Origin: Clostridiales bacterium
Lineage (GTDB): Bacteria > Bacillota > Clostridia > Oscillospirales > Oscillospiraceae
DNA: 64,000 nt
NCBI GenBank assembly: GCA_019415645.1
Contig: DXYV01000007.1
Location: forward strand, 36,145-100,144
Reading direction: 5' to 3'
The position numbers were made by a program, and so were the translations under genes. Below, in pieces: positions 57,052 through 64,000 of the stretch. Positions within the stretch are counted from its first letter, which is position 1; each line of letters begins with the position of its first letter. The notes under the pieces were generated by a model. The model was not told where the DNA came from, ran no database searches, and saw nothing but the letters and a program-made list of their open reading frames with translations.

Positions 57052-57789
57052 ATGGAGACCTTCAAGCTGACCCTGGCCTATGACGGCAGCCGCTACGACG
57101 GCTGGCAGAAACAGGGCAATACCGGCGCGACCATTCAGGGCAAGCTGGAGGGCGTGCTCTCCCTTCTGGCCGGCGCGCCGGTGGAGGTCCAGGGGGCCGG
57201 ACGTACAGACGCGGGCGTTCACGCCCGAGGCCAGACAGCCAGCTTCCGCATGGAGACCGACCTCTCCCCGGTCCAGATTCTCGCCTACCTCAACCGCTAT
57301 CTGCCGGAGGACATCGCCGTGCTGGACTGTCAGACGGCGCCGCCCCGCTTTCACGCCCGGCTGTCCGCCAAGGGCAAGCGGTATCTCTACCGGCTCTGGA
57401 CCAGTGAGATTCCCAATGTATTCGAGCGCAAATATCTCACTCCCTGGCCTTACGCACTGGAGCTGGGAGACATGGAGCGTGCCGCAGCCCTGCTGACCGG
57501 CACCCACGATTTCCGCTCCTTCTGCGCCAACAAGCGGTATAAAAAATCCACCGTGCGCACGGTGGATTCCATCCAGATTCAGCGTCTGGGGGACGAGGTG
57601 CGTCTCACCTTCACCGGGGACGGGTTTTTGTACCATATGGTGCGGATTCTCACCGGTACGCTGGTGGAGGTTGGGATGGGGGAGCGGGACCCGGACAGCA
57701 TCCCTGCCCTGCTCAGCGCCCGCAGCCGGCTGGAAGCCGGCCGCACCATGCCCGCCCGCGGCCTGATTCTGGACGAAGTCTTTTATTGA
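57052..57789 (+). CDS. truA: tRNA pseudouridine(38-40) synthase
   Basis: 245 residues. The catalytic Asp 53 lies in GAGRTDAGVHA, with KLTLAYDGSRYDGWQKQ at the start, KRYLYRLW and FRSFCANKR in the middle, and FTGDGFLYHMVR near the end. ATG 57052 follows GGAGGTGG. Converts U38-U40 of the anticodon arm of several tRNAs. Confidence 0.95.
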   Translation: METFKLTLAYDGSRYDGWQKQGNTGATIQGKLEGVLSLLAGAPVEVQGAGRTDAGVHARGQTASFRMETDLSPVQILAYLNRYLPEDIAVLDCQTAPPRFHARLSAKGKRYLYRLWTSEIPNVFERKYLTPWPYALELGDMERAAALLTGTHDFRSFCANKRYKKSTVRTVDSIQIQRLGDEVRLTFTGDGFLYHMVRILTGTLVEVGMGERDPDSIPALLSARSRLEAGRTMPARGLILDEVFY

Positions 57790-57809
57790 ACGCCGTCTTT
57801 CAGAAGCGT

Positions 57810-57848
57810 AACAGGAACCCCCCGGCAAATAGCCGGGGGGTTCCTGTT
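57810..57848. terminator. Bidirectional terminator between truA and cysS
   Basis: 17-bp perfect stem (57810-57826 with 57832-57848) with short loop, and TTT on both sides. Located between two convergent genes. Confidence 0.88.
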
Positions 57849-57861
57849 TGCCTGCGGGCCA

Positions 57862-59277
57862 TCAGGTCCCGATCTTTTTCCACTCCACGCCGTTGGGCGT
57901 ATCCTTCAGCTCGATTCCCATGGCCTTCAATTCGTCCCGGATGCGGTCGGCCTCGGCCCAGTTCTTGGCCTTCTTGGCCTCGGTCCGCTGGGCGATAAGG
58001 GCCTCGATCTCCTCCGCGCCCTCCACCGGGGCGGACGCCTGCTCCTTCCGGGCGGCGGCCCGCTCCAGCAGGCTCAGCCCCAGCACCTGGTCGAAGCTGT
58101 CCACCAGCGCGCGCTTGGTGGCGTCGTTCACATCCGCCTTGAGCACGTCGTACAGCGCCGTGACCGCCAGAGAGGTGTTCAGGTCGTTGTCCAGTGCCTC
58201 CCGGAACTGCTGCTGATACCGCTCCACGGCCTGAGCGTCCACCTCGCCCTCCTCCTGGAGGGCGGCCACCCGGCCGATCAGCTTCTCATAGGCGGCCTTG
58301 GCGTTGTCCAGATTCTCCCAGGTAAACACCAGACCGTTGCGGTAGTGGGACTGGAGGCAGAAGAAGCGGTACACCAGCGGGGCGTACCCCTTCTCCTCCA
58401 GCAGAGAGACCGTCAGGAATTCGCCCTTGGATTTGGACATTTTCCCGCTGGCGGTATTCAGGTGGTGGACATGGAACCAGTATTTGCACCAGGGGTGGCC
58501 CAGATAGGCCTCCGACTGGGCGATCTCATTGGTGTGATGGGGGAAGGCATTGTCGATTCCGCCGCAGTGCAGGTCCAGGTACTCGCCCAGGTGCTTGATG
58601 GAGATTCCGGAGCACTCGATGTGCCAGCCCGGATAGCCCACGCCCCAGGGGGAGTCCCATTTCAGCGCCTGGTCCTCGAACTTGGACTTGGTGAACCAGA
58701 GCACGAAATCGTTTTTGTTGCGCTTGTTGCTGTCCTCCTCGACTCCCTCACGCACGCCCACGGCCAGGTTCTCTTCGTCGTGGTCGTTGAACACATAATA
58801 CTTCTCCAGCTTGGAGGTATCAAAGTAGACATTTCCGCCGGCCTGGTAGGCGTAGCCCTTCTCCAGCAGCTTGGTGATGATCTGAATATACTCGTCGATA
58901 CAGTGGGTGGCGGGCTCCACCACGTCGGGCACCTTGATGTTCAGCTTCCGGCAGTCGTCAAAAAAGGCGTCGGTATAGAACTTGGCGATCTCCAGCACCG
59001 TCTTGTGCTCCCGCTTGGCGCCCTTGAGCATCTTGTCCTCGCCGGTGTCCGCGTCGGAGGCCAGATGGCCCACGTCGGTGATGTTCATGACCCGCTTAAC
59101 GTCGTAGCCGTCGTAGCGCAGGCTCTTCTCCAGCACATCCTCCATAATGTAGGAGCGCAGATTGCCGATGTGGGCGTAATGATAAACGGTGGGCCCGCAG
59201 GTGTACATGGCCACCTTGCCCGGCTCGTGCGGTACAAATTCCTCTTTCCGGTGGGAGAGCGAGTTATACAGCTTCAT
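57862..59277 (-). CDS. cysS: Cysteinyl-tRNA synthetase
   Basis: 471 residues. The zinc ligand Cys 27 (YTCGPTVY), the HIGH variant HIGN (36-39), the KMSKS motif in SGKMSKSKGEF and the WHIECSGIS zinc site are all present. AAAGGAG precedes the start, 6 bases after cysE. The length is normal. It charges tRNA-Cys and is expressed with cysE under T-box control. Confidence 0.96.
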   Translation of the reverse strand: MKLYNSLSHRKEEFVPHEPGKVAMYTCGPTVYHYAHIGNLRSYIMEDVLEKSLRYDGYDVKRVMNITDVGHLASDADTGEDKMLKGAKREHKTVLEIAKFYTDAFFDDCRKLNIKVPDVVEPATHCIDEYIQIITKLLEKGYAYQAGGNVYFDTSKLEKYYVFNDHDEENLAVGVREGVEEDSNKRNKNDFVLWFTKSKFEDQALKWDSPWGVGYPGWHIECSGISIKHLGEYLDLHCGGIDNAFPHHTNEIAQSEAYLGHPWCKYWFHVHHLNTASGKMSKSKGEFLTVSLLEEKGYAPLVYRFFCLQSHYRNGLVFTWENLDNAKAAYEKLIGRVAALQEEGEVDAQAVERYQQQFREALDNDLNTSLAVTALYDVLKADVNDATKRALVDSFDQVLGLSLLERAAARKEQASAPVEGAEEIEALIAQRTEAKKAKNWAEADRIRDELKAMGIELKDTPNGVEWKKIGT

Positions 59278-59283
59278 GGTTGA

Positions 59284-59949
59284 TCAGGACTCCTTTTCTT
59301 CTTCCGTTTTGTTCTGCTTGCAGTCTTCCAATAGTTTTTCCACAAATTCCAGCCTGGATTGCAGTGCGTCCAGCTTTTTCTGGACCGGGTCGGTCACATG
59401 GATCTGGTCCACCTCGGTGACGTAGTTCACCTTCTGGCCCGCGATCCGGACGATCTGCGCCGGCACGCCCACGGCGGTGGCGTTGGGGGGGACCTCCCGC
59501 AGCACCACGGCGTTGGAGGCAATTCGCGCGCCGTCGCCCACCTTGAAGGGGCCCAGCACCTTGGCGCCGCAGGCGATCATCACATTGTTGCCGATGGTGG
59601 GGTGGCGCTTGCCCTGGTCCTTGCCGGTGCCGCCTAGGGTCACGCCGTGATAGAGCAGCACGTCGTCTCCGATTTCGGCGGTCTCGCCGATGACGATTCC
59701 CATGCCGTGGTCAATGACAAAGCGCCGGCCGATGACCGCGCCGGGATGAATCTCGATTCCCGTCAAATGGCGGGCGATCTGGGAATTGAGCCGCGCCAAA
59801 AAGCGCAGCTTATGGGTCCAGAGCCAATGGGACACCCGATGAAAAATCAGGGCATGGACGCCCGGATAGAGCAAAAAAATCTCCAGCTTGCTGCGGGCCG
59901 CCGGGTCGCGCTTCTGATACGCGCCCAGGGTCTCAGTCAGTCTGCCCAA
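59284..59949 (-). CDS. cysE: Serine O-acetyltransferase
   Basis: 221 residues. The N-terminal helical part is followed by the left-handed beta-helix hexapeptide region (ARHLTGIEIHPGAVIGRRFVIDHGMGIVIGETA ...) with the catalytic His/Asp in DHGMGIVIGETAEIG and the HPTIGNNVMIACGAKVLG loop. TTG at 59949 lies 8 bases after AAAGGAG and is preferred to a TTG nine bases upstream. Makes O-acetylserine for cysteine synthesis. Confidence 0.93.
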   Translation of the reverse strand: MGRLTETLGAYQKRDPAARSKLEIFLLYPGVHALIFHRVSHWLWTHKLRFLARLNSQIARHLTGIEIHPGAVIGRRFVIDHGMGIVIGETAEIGDDVLLYHGVTLGGTGKDQGKRHPTIGNNVMIACGAKVLGPFKVGDGARIASNAVVLREVPPNATAVGVPAQIVRIAGQKVNYVTEVDQIHVTDPVQKKLDALQSRLEFVEKLLEDCKQNKTEEEKES

Positions 59950-60004
59950 AGCAGTCAACTCCTTTCAGGGAAGAAATATATCACAGGCCAGCTTATGCCA
60001 GCCA

Positions 60005-60234
60005 ACAAAAAACGCCTCCCGTGCCCAAAGGCACGAGAGGCGATCAGCTCGCGGTTCCACTCTCATTTTTCACTCAAAGCCGATAACGGCGGCCGGCCGG
60101 CGGGCTTCCATATCCCGCACGCTCCCGAATGCATTTCACACCGATGTTCCCCAAGGTCCGCTTTCAGCCGGTGACGGCCCCTCTCTGCTGGTTTCCATCC
60201 ATGCTACTGGTTCGTTCTCCGCGTGATTCAATTA
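60005..60234 (-). promoter_or_regulatory. T-box leader (cysteine) of cysE-cysS
   Basis: The T-box sequence AGAGTGGAACCGCG (complement of 60050-60063) is followed by an intrinsic terminator (stem 60013-60025 with 60030-60042, seven T). Upstream, GTGTGAAATGCATTCGGGAG offers a TGC (Cys) specifier in the expected specifier-loop context. Uncharged tRNA-Cys should prevent termination. Confidence 0.92.
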
Positions 60235-60241
60235 CTCTAGT

Positions 60242-60270
60242 ATATTAGCACGACCGGAAAAGTGTGTCAA
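60242..60270 (-). promoter_or_regulatory. Promoter of the T-box cysE-cysS operon
   Basis: Leftward -35 TTGACA (complement of 60265-60270) and -10 TAATAT (complement of 60242-60247), 17 bases apart. Confidence 0.82.
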
Positions 60271-60285
60271 GTGCGCTGTTTTCAC

Positions 60286-62022
60286 TCACAGCTCCACGGT
60301 GCGGACTGTCTCATTGCCCTGCTGGTCTGCCGCATAAAACGTATAGGTCCCACCGGAGCGCACCTGATAAATCGCACTTCCCTGCCGGTCCAGAGAAACC
60401 GGAGTGCCTGCGGTCCCGGTCGAAAACTCCGCTGCGGTATGCGTGCCGGCCGCATAGGCGACGCGCTCTAAATCGCCGTCCAAATCAGAGACCTGCACAT
60501 ACAGATAGCGCCGGCCCGCCCACCAGACCTCAGATAGGGAAATGACCGGAGGGTTGTTGGAATACGCGGCCAAATCCGGCTTGTTCCAGGTCCGTCCCCG
60601 GTCGGAATTGGCTCCGTAGGCCATGGCCGCCCCCAGATCCAGCATCCCGCCCGTGGCTGTCGAGCCGCTGAGGCCGTCCAGCTTCTGGACGGAGGCAAGA
60701 ATCATGTCCTTCACATCGGCCAGGGTGGCGTCGGGGAACTGGGAACAGAGCATGGCCGCCGCCGCGCTGACCATGGGCGCCGCCATGGAGGTGCCGCTCA
60801 TGTAACTGTACGTATCGCCGGGCGTAGTGCTCAAAATGTAGGTCCCCGGAGCAGCCAGGTCCACGGATACCGCGCCATAGCTGGAGCTGGAATCCAGCGT
60901 CCCGTCGCAGCGCAGATTGGCCACCGTGATCAGATTGTCCAGATCGTAGCTGGCCGGATAGCTGGGGCTCTGCTCCAGATCGGTCCCATCGTTGCCCGCG
61001 GCCACCACGAACAGCATATCCGATTCCGCCATGGTGCGGTACAGCGCCGGGTCATTCCAGGCGGAGCCCAGGCTCAGATTGCAGATCTGCGCGCCGTTTG
61101 CCTCTGCATACTCAATGGCCTGGATGATGGACGCGGTGGTGCCGCTTCCGTCCTCGCCGCCCAGAACCTTGACCGCCATGACCTTGACCTGCTCGCTCTG
61201 GACGATTCCCGCAATTCCCACGCCATTGTCCGCGTTGGCCGCGATAGTACCCGCGCCGTGGGTGCCGTGGCTGTCCTCGCTGCCCACGTAGACCTGGTTG
61301 TTGCCCGCGTAGAAATTCCAACCATACACGTCGTCCACATATCCGTTCCCGTCGTCATCCACGCCATTGCCGGGTATCTCGTCCTCGTTGACCCAGATTC
61401 GGTCTGTCAGATCCTCGTGGGTGTAATCGATTCCCGTATCCACCAGGGCCACGATCACCTCCTGGCTTCCGCCGTCGTAGAGAGCCCAGGCTTCCTCGGC
61501 GCCGATGTCGATTCCGGCCTTTGCCTGGGTCTGTCCGCCGCTCTGGACCGATTGGTTGGACCACATCCACCACGGACCGATCCACTGCCAGATCCCCAAC
61601 GGTTCCCCAAAGGGGTCCTCGTAGACCGGATAGGGGTTGTCCTGTTCCTCCATCCGGAATCTGCCGTCGTTCTCCAGCGCCCACTGCTCTGATACGAGCG
61701 GGTCTGAAGTGGACAGGGCGGTGCTCTCATAGGTATAATTGGGCTGCACCAGCGCCACGTCAGACTGTGCAGCCAGCTCCGTCAGTCCCTCAGCCAGCGT
61801 GTCTTGGTCCGAATAGGTGAACACCGCATAGCTTCCATCCTCATACCGCACCAGCACCTCAGTGCCGGGGTATTCTGCCGGGTCCAGTACAGAGGCACCG
61901 TCTGTGTCCTCCCGGGTGGAACCTGTCTCAGCGGCCGATGCCCCCGCCGCCATGAGCTGAACCGACAGTATCAGTGCAAACAGCAGGCACAAGGGCCGAA
62001 TTCCGCGGCGTAAATATGTCAT
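60286..62022 (-). CDS. Secreted S8-family (subtilisin-like) serine protease
   Basis: 578 residues. Signal peptide (about 1-30), propeptide with a YEDGSYAVFTY-type inhibitor-like region, and an S8 catalytic domain with Asp195 (ALVDTGID), His252 (DSHGTHGAG), oxyanion Asn344 (AAGNDG) and Ser412 (SGTSMAAP). A Trp-rich insertion (WQWIGPWWMWSN) precedes the domain. The C-terminal 110 residues look like a beta-sandwich. GGAGG precedes the start. Extracellular proteolysis; substrate unknown. Confidence 0.92.
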   Translation of the reverse strand: MTYLRRGIRPLCLLFALILSVQLMAAGASAAETGSTREDTDGASVLDPAEYPGTEVLVRYEDGSYAVFTYSDQDTLAEGLTELAAQSDVALVQPNYTYESTALSTSDPLVSEQWALENDGRFRMEEQDNPYPVYEDPFGEPLGIWQWIGPWWMWSNQSVQSGGQTQAKAGIDIGAEEAWALYDGGSQEVIVALVDTGIDYTHEDLTDRIWVNEDEIPGNGVDDDGNGYVDDVYGWNFYAGNNQVYVGSEDSHGTHGAGTIAANADNGVGIAGIVQSEQVKVMAVKVLGGEDGSGTTASIIQAIEYAEANGAQICNLSLGSAWNDPALYRTMAESDMLFVVAAGNDGTDLEQSPSYPASYDLDNLITVANLRCDGTLDSSSSYGAVSVDLAAPGTYILSTTPGDTYSYMSGTSMAAPMVSAAAAMLCSQFPDATLADVKDMILASVQKLDGLSGSTATGGMLDLGAAMAYGANSDRGRTWNKPDLAAYSNNPPVISLSEVWWAGRRYLYVQVSDLDGDLERVAYAAGTHTAAEFSTGTAGTPVSLDRQGSAIYQVRSGGTYTFYAADQQGNETVRTVEL

Positions 62023-62055
62023 AACTACCGCCTCCAGGCTTTCTGATCTGACGTT

Positions 62056-62089
62056 ATCCTATAACGGAAACTTAAAGTATTCCTTAAGT
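62056..62089 (-). promoter_or_regulatory. Protease promoter with direct-repeat regulator boxes
   Basis: Leftward direct repeats ACTTAA (complement of 62084-62089) and ACTTTA (complement of 62073-62078), 11 bases apart, stand 11 bases before a -10-like TAGGAT (complement of 62056-62061). The same arrangement occurs at 62209-62242. Confidence 0.55.
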
Positions 62090-62208
62090 TCAAAAAAAGT
62101 TTAGATTTTCCCGGGGCAGGCTCTGCGTCCCCGAAAGCGGGGACAGGTCCGAAACCATTTTACTTTTTCCTCCCCGCATGGCATAATGAGAGAAAATCTT
62201 TCTTTTGA

Positions 62209-62242
62209 ACTTTAGCCACACTTAATGTCCCTGTGCTATGCT
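62209..62242 (+). promoter_or_regulatory. Response-regulator promoter with direct-repeat boxes
   Basis: ACTTTA (62209-62214) and ACTTAA (62220-62225), 11 bases apart, lie 11 bases before -10 TATGCT (62237-62242, with TG extension). Suggests autoregulation by the OmpR-type regulator. Confidence 0.6.
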
Positions 62243-62293
62243 GACAATAAGGGGAACCGCACCGGGCCGGTGCCGAAAGGGAGTTTGATTGCG

Positions 62294-62968
62294 ATGCGAT
62301 TGCTTCTGGTGGAAGATGAGCGCTCTTTGTCCAAGGCTCTGACCGCCATTCTGACTGGAAACCACTACTCAGTGGACGCGGTTTATGATGGTCAGGAGGC
62401 CCTGGCCTATCTGGAGGCCACCGCCTACGACGGCGTAATTCTGGACATTATGCTCCCAAAGCTGGATGGTCTGAGCGTCCTGCGGCAGATTCGGGCCCAG
62501 GGCTGTCAGGTGCCGGTTCTGATGCTGACCGCCAAATCTGATGTGGAGGATAAGGTTCTGGGACTGGACAGCGGCGCCAACGATTACCTGGCCAAGCCCT
62601 TCGCCACGGCGGAGCTGCTGGCCCGGATTCGGGCTATGACCCGCAGCCAGCGGGGCCAGGGAGACAATCTGCTCCGCAGGGGCAATCTGACACTGGACCG
62701 TGCCTCCTTTGAACTCTCCACCCCTACGGGACACGTGCGCCTGCCCAACAAGGAATTTCAGATGCTGGAGATGCTGATGAGCAGTCCCTCCGCCCTCATC
62801 CCGGCGGGACGGTTCATCGAGACCATCTGGGGGCTGGACAGCGATGTAGAGACTAATGTGGTCTGGGTCCACATCTCCTGCCTGCGCCGGATTCTGGCGG
62901 AGCTGCAGGCTGACGTTCAGATTCGGGCGATACGCAACAGCGGCTACCGGCTGGAGGGTGCCCCATGA
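62294..62968 (+). CDS. OmpR-family response regulator of a two-component system
   Basis: 224 residues. Receiver domain with phosphoacceptor Asp51 (VILDIMLPKLDG), MLTAKS and Lys in YLAKPF. Winged-helix C-terminal domain (LPNKEFQMLEMLMSSP ... IRNSGYRLEG). ATG 62294 has AAGGGAG upstream. The stop overlaps the kinase ATG. Probably controls itself and the divergent protease via shared boxes. Confidence 0.93.
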   Translation: MRLLLVEDERSLSKALTAILTGNHYSVDAVYDGQEALAYLEATAYDGVILDIMLPKLDGLSVLRQIRAQGCQVPVLMLTAKSDVEDKVLGLDSGANDYLAKPFATAELLARIRAMTRSQRGQGDNLLRRGNLTLDRASFELSTPTGHVRLPNKEFQMLEMLMSSPSALIPAGRFIETIWGLDSDVETNVVWVHISCLRRILAELQADVQIRAIRNSGYRLEGAP

Positions 62969-64000
62969 TCCGCAAGCTCCGGCACAAGCTGATCTTCGTG
63001 GCCATGGGCTCGCTGCTGCTGGTGCTGCTGTTGATTCTCGGCACGGTCAATTACCTCAATTACCGCAGCGTCGTGGCGGAAGCGGACCGCATTCTGACCC
63101 TCCTGACCGAAAACGGGGGCGTCTTTCCGGAGGATTACACGCTCCAAAAGGAATTCTTTCTGACCGGAAAAACGTCCGAGCTGCCTTACACCTCCCGGTT
63201 TTTCTCTGTCACGCTGGACAGCGCGGGTTCCGTCCGCTCCGTAAATACGGAAAAAACCACCACCGTGGATGCCGAAGCCGCGGCAGACTATGCCGCCCGC
63301 GCCCTGCGCGGAAACCGTTCCCGGGGATTTCTGGCTGAATTCCGGTTTATGCGGCGGGACCAGGCGGACGGCTCTATCCTGTTTGTGTTTCTGGACTGTA
63401 CCAAGGGACTGACTACGGCCCGCCGCTTCCTGTTCACCTGTCTGGCGATCTCGGCCGGCGGCCTGGCGGCAGTGTTCCTGCTGCTTTTGCTCCTCTCCGA
63501 ACGAATCGTCCGCCCCATCTCCGAGAGCTATGAAAAGCAGAAGCGGTTCATTACAGATGCCGGCCACGAGCTCAAGACCCCCCTGACCATCATTTCCGCC
63601 GACACAGATGTGCTGGAGATGGAACACGGTCCCAGCGAGTGGCTTCAGGACATCCGCCTTCAGACCCGGCGGCTGACGGAGCTGACCAATGACCTGATCT
63701 TTCTCTCCAAAATGGAGGAACCGCAAGATCGCCTGCAGGTCAGTCTGTTTTCGCTCTCCGACTTGGCCGAGGAGCTGATCCAGTCCTTTCAGGCCCTGGC
63801 CAGGGCACAAAACAAGACCTTTATCAGTCAGATCCAGCCCGGGCTCTCCCTGCGCGGCGATGAGCGGACCATTGGGCAGCTCATCGCCATTCTGCTGGAC
63901 AATGCCCTGAAATACTCTCCGCCGGAGGGAACGATCTCCCTCACACTGGAAAAGCGGGGTCGTTTTGTGCATTTGGAGGTGCACAATCCCACCCGCCCCC
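62965..64000 (+). CDS. Sensor histidine kinase, cut by the window end
   Basis: At least 345 residues in an uninterrupted frame from ATG 62965, which overlaps the regulator stop by 4 bases. Two membrane helices (about 9-30 and 164-187) flank an external sensor domain of about 130 residues. A HAMP-like linker and the phosphoacceptor His201 in DAGHELKTPL follow, then the N-box in ILLDNALKYSPP. The rest of the ATPase domain lies past 64000. Partner of the adjacent response regulator. Confidence 0.92.
   Translation, partial: MIRKLRHKLIFVAMGSLLLVLLLILGTVNYLNYRSVVAEADRILTLLTENGGVFPEDYTLQKEFFLTGKTSELPYTSRFFSVTLDSAGSVRSVNTEKTTTVDAEAAADYAARALRGNRSRGFLAEFRFMRRDQADGSILFVFLDCTKGLTTARRFLFTCLAISAGGLAAVFLLLLLLSERIVRPISESYEKQKRFITDAGHELKTPLTIISADTDVLEMEHGPSEWLQDIRLQTRRLTELTNDLIFLSKMEEPQDRLQVSLFSLSDLAEELIQSFQALARAQNKTFISQIQPGLSLRGDERTIGQLIAILLDNALKYSPPEGTISLTLEKRGRFVHLEVHNPTRP

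Overview
The window is a GC-rich chromosomal segment of a low-copy-tRNA Clostridia-type Firmicute, most likely an Oscillospiraceae gut anaerobe of the Flavonifractor/Lawsonibacter/Pseudoflavonifractor kind. This is inferred from strong AGGAGG ribosome binding sites, TTGACA/TATAAT promoters, a T-box leader, a cobalamin riboswitch and the protein families present; no 16S gene is in the window.

Left host flank (1-9312). A response regulator and a Ca-binding-like repeat lipoprotein form a leftward pair. A tRNA-Arg(CCG) follows with its own promoter and terminator. Then comes a leftward six-gene operon: a substrate-binding lipoprotein, two permeases, two ATPases and a SAM methyltransferase. It is headed by a consensus promoter, a cobalamin riboswitch and a riboswitch terminator, so it is predicted to be a corrinoid- or cobalt-related uptake system that B12 shuts off.

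Prophage (9349-48341, about 39 kb). A complete-looking siphovirus-type prophage has integrated into the anticodon loop of the host tRNA-Thr(CGT). It leaves a 3' half at 9312-9357 and a 5' half at 48333-48371. The two halves, when rejoined, make a perfect tRNA. The phage carries its own intact tRNA-Thr(CGT) at 48132-48206, just inside the right junction. It lies on the same strand as the broken gene and downstream of the surviving host tRNA promoter. Read from right to left, the prophage holds: a tyrosine integrase with an inserted helix-turn-helix, a zinc-ribbon/DUF4352 membrane protein and a CI-like repressor (rightward). All other genes run leftward: Cro-like and excisionase-like regulators, a 3D-domain protein, replication genes (DUF2800 nuclease, DUF2815, family A polymerase, VapE-type primase-helicase, VRR-NUC, SNF2 helicase), a group of small early genes, a tandem sigma-region-4 regulator, terminase, portal, a MuF-type minor capsid protein ending in a toxin-50-like nuclease domain, scaffold, major capsid, connectors, tail genes, holin and endolysin.

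Right host flank (48372-64000). It carries a VOC-family protein; a leftward polA-rimI-GNAT-tsaD operon; a DUF4259 protein; a MATE exporter divergent from truA; a T-box-controlled cysE-cysS operon; a secreted S8 protease; and a divergent OmpR-type two-component system whose kinase gene runs off the window. The protease and the response regulator share the same direct-repeat motif in their promoters.

The most notable features are the tRNA-splitting and tRNA-replacing integration, the MuF toxin fusion with a candidate immunity gene, the integrase with an inserted DNA-binding domain, and the B12-riboswitch transporter-methyltransferase operon.
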